Of a stretch of DNA of 64,000 bases, positions 31,890-42,500 are shown one piece after another. The position numbers and the translations under genes were made by a program. Origin of the DNA: Penicillus capitatus (taxonomy: Eukaryota > Chlorophyta); the NCBI GenBank assembly GCA_965649825.1, contig OZ287698.1:124001-188000 (forward strand), in the 5' to 3' direction. The stretch's first letter is position 1, and every line of letters starts with the position of its first letter. The notes under the pieces were generated by a model that did not search any database, was not told where the DNA came from, and saw nothing but the letters and a program-made list of their open reading frames with translations.

Positions 31890-32560
31890 TGCCGGCAACG
31901 AGCGCCTTAGGTAGTAACAAAACCGACAGAAACTCTTATTAGCGTGCTTCTCCCGACAAACATCGGATGGATCTGGCACCTTCGAGCTCTCCGGGACCGA
32001 CACCCTCACGATGATCGCTCTCAGTCGAGCATTCACGTTTATTCTTGTGATCTCGGTCGGCATATCTCCGATCACATCATCAATGTTTCGACAGCTCTGA
32101 ATCAATGACTTGAGGCAGCGAGCATACAGGCAAATAGATGCTCATCTCACAGACGCAAGTCCGAGATGCATCAAATGGCCTGTAAATGTGACCAACTGTT
32201 GTGCTCTTTAGGGGGGCGGCAAATGATCACATACTGTGGAGTCAAATCTAACGAGCAGAGTTAAGTTCAAAAGGCAACGTGACGGCGATATTGCGCGAAG
32301 GAGGATTGAAAAGTCGATGTTTTTAGATCGACTATTTGTTGATCGGTGGAGAGATGACAAACAAACGGTTACAGTTCCCGCAGTCGTGCAAACCATTCTT
32401 TTCTACGGTTTGAATGTCTTTCAGGAAAAGTAAAACATGCTGGAGAACTTGAAGAACTCAGATCCAAGATGGATTTGCTGATGCACCGACTGACTGCTGC
32501 ACTGTGGACTTTGTCCGAACCTCGTATCCACTGGTTCCTCGTAATGCTGATCCTCATTCC
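31890..32560 (-). repeat. Duplicated CWR downstream block, copy C (inverted)
   Basis: Inverted copy of the CWR3 downstream region (about 6,560-7,160). Here the shared stretch reads openly for about 100 codons on the minus strand (32,105-31,803) through the D-V-C-R-E-K-H-A-N-K part, while the CWR3 copy has a stop between the two halves. If it is a gene, this is its better-kept copy. Confidence 0.5.
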
Positions 32561-32602
32561 AGTAGCGCCAACAGAGAATCCATCTCTTCAAATATTAGTA
32601 CA

Positions 32603-33925
32603 CTACGGATCCAACAGTTTCCCTGTAGCCTCATCGCGGACACGGATTGCCGGATTCGACGGTGTCGACGATTGAGGGGTGTCGTCCTTGTCCGCATCAT
32701 CTTCGGGTCTATCGTGCATCAAAGGCACCGTCCTTTTTGAAGGAGAGGCTGTTTGTTCTCCGTTGCCGCTAGTAGCTTTGCTCGCAAACATTTTCTCCAT
32801 TGAAGCACGAAAATTTTTCCATGCGGTAGTCTGAGGTACAATGATCGCTGCTGCCAATACGATGAAGGGAATGGTCCACATCGCAATCACCACTACAATG
32901 CCTACAACACCTCCCGACAGGGCAACGCCAGCAAACCATGGAAGAACAAGAAAGATAGTGTATATTGTAAGGATCTTCAGTTGGATGTCCCTGTTATCCT
33001 GTCTTGAACATTGGTTCAAAAAAATAAAGACCATTCCAACGATCAAGAAAAGAAGTCCGATCAATCCAAACACGCCTATGGACACTTCCAGATGACACCA
33101 TTCTCCCTTGTGCTCCGAACACTGAAGCAAAGTTCTCACACTGCATTCCCAGTTCTCACAGTACCCATTGTCGTCAATGGTACAGTCGCAACTGATCGAT
33201 TCCACATCACCATTCGACTTCAATTCCCCAGACCAGCGATTGCAGAAAGGAGTTGAAGAGTTTTCAGTCTTTGTTTCGTGGCAGAAATAATCGCCGAATC
33301 TTGCAGAACCGATACCGTCATTCTCGGTGCATCTCCACTTCAGACAGTAAGAACTTGTATTTGTCCACCCTTCTTCGTGGCAGGAACAGAACTCGAGCAT
33401 ATCGACGTCTCTCTTACATACTAAAAGCTTGTCTCTTCCGCTATAGAATCCAGGTTGAGCAAGCGGTGCACTTGCCTTGCCCTTTCTGAACCGCTCTAAA
33501 CAGTATCTCTCCCTCTCCTCGCTGATACACGTCCATCGATCGCAGTACGAATCTTTCACACGGTAGCAGGTGCAGATTCCTTTCCTGAACTCCTGTGCGT
33601 TATCTCCATTCTGCGCCCATCTCTGACAGAAGCTTTCATTGTCGTATCTATCTAGGCAGTTGCTCCAGATGTCGCCCTCCTTGCGTTCCATCTTCGGCAA
33701 ACCTCCTCTCCAGAGACCGCTCTTCGAGAAGTAACCTGCGTCCTTCTGAAGCTGTCCCCAACTGAGGAGTCCGCCAGACGCGTCATCAGCTCGTGCATTC
33801 GTAGTCAAGCCGAGCAAGAGAACTGTCGTGACGAGAGCGGTCGCTGGTCGTCCGGACGTCGTTAACGTGTTCGGCGCAGTCTTCTTTCTTATTGCCAGAG
33901 GAGTACGGAGAGAAACGAAAGTCAT
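32603..33925 (-). CDS. CWR5: Cys/Trp-rich secreted membrane protein, family member 5
   Basis: The ATG at 33,925 matches the start context of CWR3 and CWR4 and gives 440 residues. It is nearly the same as CWR3 throughout: signal peptide ending A-R-A, three Cys/Trp modules, C-S-E-H-K-G-E-W-C-H-L with Glu for the usual Gly, three membrane segments and the R-V-R-D-E-A-T-G-K-L-L-D-P tail. A 13-14 residue insertion near the middle (about 33,470-33,425) is absent from CWR3. It is the only member on the minus strand, and both its flanks match those of CWR3, so it arose by inverted duplication of the whole unit. Confidence 0.78.
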   Translation of the reverse strand: MTFVSLRTPLAIRKKTAPNTLTTSGRPATALVTTVLLLGLTTNARADDASGGLLSWGQLQKDAGYFSKSGLWRGGLPKMERKEGDIWSNCLDRYDNESFCQRWAQNGDNAQEFRKGICTCYRVKDSYCDRWTCISEERERYCLERFRKGKASAPLAQPGFYSGRDKLLVCKRDVDMLEFCSCHEEGWTNTSSYCLKWRCTENDGIGSARFGDYFCHETKTENSSTPFCNRWSGELKSNGDVESISCDCTIDDNGYCENWECSVRTLLQCSEHKGEWCHLEVSIGVFGLIGLLFLIVGMVFIFLNQCSRQDNRDIQLKILTIYTIFLVLPWFAGVALSGGVVGIVVVIAMWTIPFIVLAAAIIVPQTTAWKNFRASMEKMFASKATSGNGEQTASPSKRTVPLMHDRPEDDADKDDTPQSSTPSNPAIRVRDEATGKLLDP

Positions 33926-34018
33926 TGCCTTCACCGCGTTGCCAAAAACACGTGTGCCGCGTATCGAGCAGCTCGTTCGTACGTTCGTCGTCGGTACCGA
34001 ATACACCGACTCAGCGAC

Positions 34019-34087
34019 TGTATAAGAAGTGTCTTTTCAGAGACACGTCGGACGTTCTCTCGCGATTCGGCGAGGTCATTGACCTCG
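34019..34087 (-). promoter_or_regulatory. CWR promoter module upstream of CWR5
   Basis: On the minus strand: 17-bp palindrome (34,071-34,087), inverted repeat GTGTCT...AGACAC (about 34,046-34,029) and a weaker TATA-like TATACAG just downstream. Order and spacing are as at CWR3. Confidence 0.5.
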
Positions 34088-34239
34088 AGTGAGAACAGAA
34101 ATGAATAACACGGGGTGGGATTTGCCCATTAGCGAATCATTAAACTTGGTCGAGATCGTTGTGGGACAGGCAGAATGATTTGACACCACACAGCGCCATG
34201 TGCACTAAGCCGAAAATGCTGCCATCTACACGTGACTTA

Positions 34240-34766
34240 AAAGAGAAAGAAATGGTACGAATCACAGATGTCTTAGAGCTTCAAAGGCACTCAGCGAATT
34301 ATAGTAACAGATTGGTCGAATTCGTACTGTATCTAGCAAAAGCATCAGATGGTTGGCGCAATAAAGAAGAGCGCATCAAAAGGCTGCGTGGTATGGCAGT
34401 AACAATTCCAAAACATGCCGGCGAATATCTGCTGACGCCGTTAAAGTGTTGCGTCGACGAAGACTCGAGCGTTCGTTATTCTGCGAGAGAGGCATTAGAC
34501 AGCATAAATCTCGAGAAGATTGTCGTTTCGGCAATGGTAACTCTTCTTGAGTATAGAGTCGGCAACTATTACTGTTTTGTGCGCCACCCGTTTACCTCGG
34601 ACTCTCCTACAAAGCAGAAAACAGTTCCCTTTGTCCTTCATGCGACTTCTTTCCAGGAATTTGGAAGGTGGAGCAAGGATTATGTTGACTTTTTGTTGGT
34701 CTCTTGAGACGAGAGTTTGGCGAGAAGTTTCCTGAATTATTGGAGCATCTTGAAAGAAAGGAGTAG
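34240..34766 (+). pseudogene. Truncated NACHT-HEAT copy (C-terminal end, one repeat)
   Basis: The frame 34,159-34,707 encodes the pre-repeat linker (M-V-R-I-T-D-V-L-E-L...), a single HEAT unit (I-P-K-H-A-G-E-Y-L...) and most of the unique C-terminus. It ends early in L-L-V-S instead of running on through the final 20 residues, so it has lost the reading frame near its end. The N-domain and NACHT are absent. Its 5' edge joins inverted CWR5 upstream DNA. Its 3' flank preserves the empty LINE target. Confidence 0.75.
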
Positions 34767-34779
34767 CTCGGAAGCGGAG

Positions 34780-34793
34780 TTCATTCTGTACTT
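34780..34793 (+). other. Empty LINE target site
   Basis: TTCATTCTGTACTT occurs once here, in the same position relative to the NACHT 3' end where both full NACHT loci carry a LINE between two copies of the same 14-mer. Confidence 0.75.
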
Positions 34794-35655
34794 CGCGGAC
34801 ATTAAGTTGTGGATACGATATCACATTCTTTCTTCATGATCGGTTCGTTCAAAAGCTCGGTCAACGTAGCATCACACCACACATCTCTTGATGCGCGTTT
34901 TTCTAAGAACCTTGAATCATTCGTCGTTGTCGTGTGTTCCACGAATTCAAACCGAAACAGATTGTTTGCTCTGTGTATCGTCTCGCTAGGTTGCTGTGCT
35001 GGAACAAACTGGACAGTTTAAAGAAGCGTTTGTTTGTGTCTGCACCAAAGGTACTTCTGAAATGCGCAGCAATCTGAGTGGAAATGTGCCACTAAGTATC
35101 AAGGTAAAACCGCCTTCGGCTCATACATATTTGAGGTGTCGTTCATTTACACTAAGTCTATCTTAAGATGAAAAAGCACGACAAAAAAAAGAACTTCGTT
35201 CTAACTGTCTTTGCGTTGTTGTTCATCGTTCACTCAGATCCTGTGAACGCATGGTGCTAAAGCTACTTGCTAAAGTATCCATTAGATCATCGTACACGTC
35301 CTGCAATCACGAACGGGATTTTCACGGAATACCGTGTTCCTCTCTTGGTTATGGAATTTGCAGCGTGGTCTTTGAGACACAGACATGACCCGTTCTTTTC
35401 ACGATTTCTATCGCTGTCACAGGGCCATTGCCGACTTCGACTGGGCTTCGGATGAGAATTATGTGTAATCGCCCTGATTCTCATTCGTTCAAAAGTTCTT
35501 TTTACTGTCTCAGAGCATTCATGTAAAGGAAGGGCGTTCTGGCATTAGGTGTCGAAAGAAACTTTGTTTCCTTTCCTTTCGAAGCAATGCAGCATTTTTA
35601 TCTCAGTTTACACACGCAGCGAACTGCGTGGCAAATAGTCATGCTGTCTGTCCCT
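34794..35655 (+). repeat. NACHT 3'-flank block, copy B
   Basis: Second copy of the non-coding block at 17,489-18,343. It continues without interruption into an IFT57 fragment. No gene seen. Confidence 0.62.
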
Positions 35656-35671
35656 CATCGGTCTCGATCGG

Positions 35672-36234
35672 GTGGATCACCCTTTCCAAATCCTAGACAT
35701 TCTGTTCCCGATGTCTTTCGCTCGTGCACAACAGGCAGAGGAATGTCTGAGAGAGATGTCGGGCATCTGGGAGAAAACGGAGAAAGCAGATGCGGCGATG
35801 GGATCCGACATCTCGAGACAGCTGGAGCGCGTTCGGGAGAGGGAAGAGAGGATGCAGCACAGACACGGTCATCGTCTCTCTTCCCGTGCCGAGAAAAGCA
35901 AAAGAACCTCCTTCGTACACCGTCTCTGCGAATGCATTGCATTACAGACCTGCATCGCCGAGACAGAGATCGAAAAGTGCAGTGCCGAAGGGCAGTTGAG
36001 GGAAATCGAGATGGAGCTCCAGCAGACCACAAAGCGTGTCGAGGAGAAGAGCAGCAGGTGCGGATCCGGTGCTCATCTGTGTCCATTGCATTCCTGTGTC
36101 CTAGCCTTGGCGACACCTCTCCCGTTGTCCACCTGAAGGACGCAATTGACCACCTCAAGCACGACCTGTCTGAGATGCACGTCTCGATCGCCCTGATGTC
36201 ACAGACGTTGTACAAGTGTCCTTCAAACGGTTAG
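35672..36234 (+). pseudogene. IFT57 3' fragment 1
   Basis: Aligns with IFT57 from its seventh intron to the stop codon, including introns, so it is a DNA-level copy and not retroposed. A one-base insertion in the eighth exon region (GAGAAAGCAG for GAGAAGCAG) shifts the frame, and about 26 bases around the end of that exon are missing. The stop and its 3' flank are kept. Confidence 0.82.
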
Positions 36235-36658
36235 CTCGTTCAGGAGCCTTTCACTATGCTTTCTTACTGAAACTCATTCTCTTTCACAGCACTTCCGACC
36301 CTTCTTTCAGGTTTGCTATCGGTGATCTCGTTTCCCATCTGCTGTATTCTCAATCAAACAGTATATGTGACTAATGACTTACGATGACCATCTGTGACTC
36401 TTGACCACTGGTTTCCATATAATTCATTAAAGAGGTGAGATCAAGAAGGGCTTCTTAGCTATCGGTTCGCCATAAGCAAAACCGCAGTCGATTCCCCGAA
36501 ACTCAGTTTCCAGTTCTTCGGCAATGTCCGACATTCTGCACAACCTTCACATTAGTTTCGATGACTGCGAAAATCGATCATCTGACTCGTCGAACCGGCG
36601 TCGAAGTTTTTCAGCGAATTTCCGAAAAAGTGAAGTAACAGGTCCGATCTGCAAGTGT

Positions 36659-37059
36659 TTATCGTCTAAGCTCCTCGGCGCGCTGCTGAAGACGTAACCG
36701 AAATTTTTCGAATGTTAAGGCGTCCGTCGGAGGACCGCCCGCATCCAGATGCGGCGACCCATCCTTTTCTTGACGACAATCTCGGTCGACTGGCTGCCCG
36801 GTCGTTTCTTTCACGGTTTCCGTTTGCGACGTCACACTGAAGTTACCAAGTTCCTTTTCGCGGCTTACAACGTCGAAGAGCTGTAGAGGATTCCGGAGTT
36901 GGGATGTAAAAACACACACCAGGAGACCCGAAAGAGAGGGCAATGAAGGCCATCGACGATGTCGCTTCTGGCACACACAGCACACAGAGAAACCGTCTCC
37001 TGTTCACGCCGAGGAGTGCGCATCGAAGGGCGACGGTTGCTCTTGATTATCGGGAGCAT
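36659..37059 (-). CDS. Small hypothetical protein, two exons
   Basis: An ATG at 37,059 opens 44 codons. A 47-nt GT-AG interval (36,927-36,881) joins in phase to a second frame ending at 36,659, giving about 117 residues. Features are a basic N-terminus, a C-A-V-C motif and a helical, Arg/Gln-rich C-terminus. Intron size fits the rest of the window. No family recognised; it may be the end of a longer gene. Confidence 0.32.
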
Positions 37060-39200
37060 CGTTCAACGGGATGTCAGAATTCGATCGATGCCTATGCATG
37101 AAGCTAGCTGATTGACGCTTTGGATGTTGAGCAACTGGCAAGAGCTTTGGAGGTTCCTGTCGAGATGTGGCAGAGCAATCCATGCAATCGCTATCCGGGA
37201 TCGTGAATCTGTGCTAACGGACTCGTATGCTCGGGGATTCTTCCCAGCAGACAAAACTGAGCTGTCATTCAAAAACAAGACTGAGTCTATTTTCCAAGAT
37301 ACTGAAAAGGAAACGAAGACTGCTGCAGCATTGCTCTTGAACTTACCTGGATGCTGGCTATTCTACGAGGACAGCTGCGGCTAGAGCTTCTTTCGAAAAG
37401 TGAGTTGGTCATGCGACAAGAAGTTATAATGCGATTGTGGAGCTAGGATACGGGATCCATCCAGGAAGAGAGTTGGCAACATTTACGTCGAGGAACACAG
37501 CGGGAGATCCTGTTGCATTATGCCAAAAGTTCGAAGACCCTAACGACGACCTGGAGACACAGACGAAGTTGGTGTGAGCATGGATTGTCGAGGAACTCTC
37601 AGTGCTTATGCGTGTATCATCTGCTCGGTACATTGGGATGTGTGCAGCTTTTCTGTCTACCCGTGTTTCGATGGAAAACATTCGCGATACAAAGCAAACG
37701 ATCGGTGAGCCTTACCGTTGCTGGAGTGTATTCTGCAGCCGACGTCGAATCGCAGCTTTCGAGCCGCCTCTCGAAGGCACTTCAATGGGCATCCAAAGAC
37801 AGTAACAGAATGGATCGAACCATCCTGGCTGGTCAAGATCGAGATTATCACCATCTCGTCGCGGAAACGTTCAAATCACTGCAGGAGGGATTCTTAGTTT
37901 TGTCACGCATCTGCCACAGAGACAGAAGTGGTCAGTACCGCAGAACACATCCGTCCGGATTGATTTACCTGAGGACATTATCTAGGACAGTGCTGAAGAC
38001 ACTCACGGTCAGGCCTTTCGCGGCGAAGACATGGCGGAACCGTTGGCAGACGGGACGATGAAGGCGATTCGCTCAACGGTGAAACACCACACGTTGTCCA
38101 AGTCGTGCCGTTCCAAGCGCAATGCTCGTGGATTCGGATTACTCCCTGCGACTCCGGGAATTCGCAGGCACTGATTAGATCGCGTTGTTGGGTATCCGAT
38201 ACCTCTGCCGGACATCCTGTCGACCAGTCTTTGTGACTGGGGAGGATCGCCGAGATCATTGTCTACCTGTCCGAAGCTCGAGTATCCAATGTGTGGCTAA
38301 CAGCATGGACAGTTGCCACGGCATTGGTGGTTCTGCTCGCGACGAGACTTCGGTGTCCAAATCTGCTGATAGTGATGCTTGGACGGGAAATAAAAAATGA
38401 CGAAGGCCGAAACAGGAGTCGTCAGTGCAAAAGCACCCGCGTTTTGGGGAATGCCTTTTCCGGCAGTGCCACTACGACGTTCGTGCTTGCTGCCAGCAAT
38501 GGCCAGATGTGCATTTCCATCGAGAAGGTCGGGTTTCGTGCGACTGAGCTGGTGTTCTTCTTCATTCAGCATTCGAGCACAGACGGTGCACCCATCAGAC
38601 TTCTGGAGTCCGATGTCCGTGACAAGGGCGATGACGCCTGTTGGGCCAATAGGGCTTCTTAGGCGGTCTGTTCACAGATGTGCACACGCTTTCCTTGGCT
38701 ACGACTTGCCAGGTCAGTGAGACGGAAGAGTCAGATACACGGAAGAAATCGAAGCCTGATTGAATGAATCACTCGGTCTAAGCCGACCTGGAAACCGTCT
38801 GCGATTGACACGACAGGGTGCTGGCAAACATGACCCATCTGTGGCACGGCAGATTCATTGGGTACTGGAAGCATCATCCCGAGGTGGGTCAGTTCTCACA
38901 AAGCAGATAGACTGAGATTTCAGCGAATGCTGGTCGAGACTTCTCCAGTGATTTTGCGGGCGATGCGCATGGCGAACACGCCGAAGGATTCCCGCCAGCC
39001 AGAGTTCAGAACATTCGCGAGTTCTCTCTGGATTCTTTTTCTCGGTGACAGCGATCCTTCATGCCTACGACTGCGTTAGCCACGATGCTACACAGAGCAT
39101 TGTCTTTCATATTAGTGCGAATGATTGCGACAGTACTCACAACACTCCTGTTGTTGTTTGTTACACGACTGGCTTCACCAGTAAAAGTTCACAGCACTTA
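37060..39200. other. No gene recognised
   Basis: Several plus-strand frames of 70-180 codons (the longest 37,513-38,061) have no recognisable domain. A faint resemblance to CWR membrane-proximal sequence near 37,560-37,660 is too weak to call. From about 39,230 the sequence matches the NACHT 1 upstream region. Confidence 0.4.
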
Positions 39201-39460
39201 ACCCGTCAGTGTGACGGATAACAGATCTTCTGCAGCTTTCATTAAGATTTCTTCCTTCACAAATCATCTTCTTGGTCAGAGGAGGATAGTGCTCAGATGT
39301 GGCAACAAACTCTGCGGCCATCCAGAAGCTGTTACCAGACTCGGAATGCTCGACTTGACAGGATGCTTTAATCGAATCGCCACGATCTGCATCTAGTCCA
39401 AACGATAACGTCCAACTCATCTACCTCCACTGCGAACTTTCGTGCGAACTTTCAGAGGAG

Positions 39461-39515
39461 GTAAGCCACTTCGCCTGCTTCGACGAACCACAGGCGACGA
39501 CGTTCTGTTGTGCAG
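39461..39515 (+). other. Probable 5'-UTR intron of NACHT-HEAT gene 2
   Basis: 55 nt, GTAAGCC to TTGTGCAG, 13 bases before the ATG at 39,529. Matches the copy 1 interval at 7,720. Confidence 0.55.
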
Positions 39516-39528
39516 ACTCGGATTAAAC

Positions 39529-42500
39529 ATGCAAGCCCGTGCTGCAGATGAAGGACCCAGCGGCGGAGGGTCATCCGCGCCGAGAACCGGCGACCGAACC
39601 GTCAGAGAGGACACAGCGGTCACCGAAGAGCGCTACGACCCGAAACTCCTACGCGCTGCGGCGAAGAAGCACAACATCGACAGCACCGAGTCACTGGTCG
39701 CGGCCTACAACTCGACCACCGATGAAGATGAGCGCGCTGTCCTGCTCGGATGGCTGCGCAAGTACCACGAACGAAGGGCGGACTGTCTCACGCCGAAAGC
39801 TGTGGTCGAGTATGCGGCGCTGGCCAACGTCGCCCCACGTTCCGCAAGCGAGAAAGATGTCGTGAAAGATTTGATCTACGACCTTTCCTCGTGCATCTGC
39901 GAAGGAGACTTCCTGGCGCCGAGTTTTGCTGCTGCCCTCCACAGAGCACTCGTGCTCGTCGATCCTTCCGCGCTCGACGCCGTGGAACAGCTGGTCGTCG
40001 TGGCCATGAAGCTCTTGGGCAGCCTCTCTCCAAGACCGAAGCTCACAAGAAAAACCTTTGCGAAGCACGAGGCGACGTTTCTTGCATTGCATCAGGCCTT
40101 CTTCCTGCTTCGCGAAGCCAATCAAGCACTGATCGACGAAGAAGAGAAGCAGGAGCTGCGTAGAACCGTCGCACAGAAGGAGAGAACGATGAGACTCTCC
40201 TGCAAGCACTACCCAGTGAGTTTTCATTTCAAAGCGCTTCGCCAGGCGGCAGAACGACTCAAAGACGAGGAGGCTGCTTCACGAGTCGCACAGGCGAATC
40301 AGCATGCCATGTGTGGACTCTGCGCATTCGTGCACGTCTTTCATTTTCTCAGAAATCTGGCAAGGGGCGACATCGATCCGACGGCCCTCGAGGATGCGTA
40401 CGAAAGAAATCGGGCAGCCATTGATAACATGGGAGTGGCGAAGCGACCGTGGTTCGACTCGTTTCGAAGCCTGATGGCTAAAAGGCTCGAAGCGTCGAAG
40501 GACGAGACGACGCTCGAGCTTTTTGGAAGCAGCTACCACGCTGCAATGAAGCACCAGAGGAACGTGAGGGATGGAGAAGATCTGAAGGCGTTGAGGTACG
40601 GCATCGTCCGTGAGCTGCGCACGCTCGCGCTCGAAGGTCCGTCGGAAGACGCTCGGATCGAGGCCGCGACGAAGCTGGTAGATCTAGCGACGCAGCAAGC
40701 CATCAGCGAAGGATGGAGCGATGACATCGATATCCTCGTCGCACTCTTGGACGCTGTATGCGAGCTGCATGGAAGCGGCCAACGCAACGAGGACATCAGA
40801 AACGCGTTGCTGGCCATACAGCGATCTTGCACGGGTCATGCCCGAGGAGCATTCTCGGAGTGGTTGGGTGAAGGTAGCGTGGAAGACAAGCTTGCAGCTC
40901 GGAGTCCGCAGAGAGCTGTCGCAGAAAACAACGATCTGTGCACCAAGATCGGCAGAGAAGTGGGGTACATCCCTCTTGCCGTCATGAATTCGAAGGGAGA
41001 AGAGCTGAGGAAGAGATACCTGCGCGACGATTTCGCGACGGTATTAGCACGAGAAGCGCATTCGAGTCGACGAGAGGTTCCTGTTCTCTAGGTGACTTCC
41101 TTGTTCGAAGAGGGATCTTCCAAACACGTCAAGGACATGAAGCACCATGTCGTCATCTCCGAGGAAGTTATCGAAGAGCAAGGATTCGGAGAAGGAAGCG
41201 AAGAAGCTGTTCGGGGAGTGGTGGGAATGGGGGGAGAGTCCTCAAACCGCAGAGGGGACCAACCGAAGGAGTACTACGAGAAGAAGACAAGAGTCACGAA
41301 GCCCATCGCTCTGGGAGACTTGTTCAGGCCGAGATCTCTCAGACCCGGGGATCTGGAGAGCGAGGTTCGAAGGGTCCTCCTCTACGGGAACCCCGGTTCC
41401 GGAAAGACGTGCATCACGAAGGCCGTCGCACACAGATGGGCGTCGGGAGAGATGGCACGGGACCTCGACGCCGTTTACGTGGTTCCGGTGAGAGTTCTCA
41501 ACCGCGGCGAGTACAACGGACGGAAGTGGACAAGACTCGAGGGAGCGATATCGCAGATATGCTTCGCCGGAAGCGGGCACGCCTTCGACCACGAAGACCT
41601 CGTCTCCCAGGTGGAGCACGATCTCGACGACCCGTCGACCATGCTCATGGTCGACGGTTTGGACGAGGCAAATGACCTTGCGATGGAGCTCCTTTCCACC
41701 GTATGGGAGCGCTCGTGCAAGGTGCTGCTTCTCTCTCGTCCTTACAACATGAGAAACGTCGAAACGCGTGTCGACGTTCAAGTGGAGTGTCTCGGATTCA
41801 ACGACCAGCAGCTGCGAGAGTACGTGGAAGGCGAGCTGTCGGAGGAAGAGGCCCCGCGACTCATCCGTTCTCTCGGGGACTCCGGCGCCATGTGGGAGAT
41901 GGCACACGTTCCTGTGACGGCGCACATTCTGTGTTCCTTGTCGAAGGAACACGGAACGGCGATCGAAGGGCGAGGCAAGAGAGCGAGCGTCTTTCAAGTG
42001 TACAACGACATGGCGAACTACATCTGGAAGAGGTTCAAGACGAAGCCGGCGGCGACGAACGTGAAGAGATCGGATCTCTTCGACGACTTGGAGAGAATCG
42101 CATTCGAGTCGCTCCGGAGGGGCCTGATCCTCATCCCTCCGCGGCTCGTCACGCATTATGCAACGTCGACGGACGCGGCCGGAACATTCAAGGAGAGCGG
42201 ACTGCTTCTGCTCGTGATGGAGGGCCGGGAGTACCAATTCCCCCACCTCACGTTCCAGGAGTACTTCGCCGGAAGACACATCGCGAAAGGCTTACGAAAC
42301 TCGGGATCCGAAGAGAAAATCAGAGTTCTCGAGTTCATCCGCGAAGAAAAATACAATCGGAAACATGCTTTAACGCTATCCTTCGCCATGCACGCGTATG
42401 CAGAGGGACGAGGCAAGTCGGCACTGCAAGGGATGCTCTCGATCGTCGACGAAGACCCCATCGAAGTTCTCGGGATACAGCACTTCTTCTTGAGGCTGCG

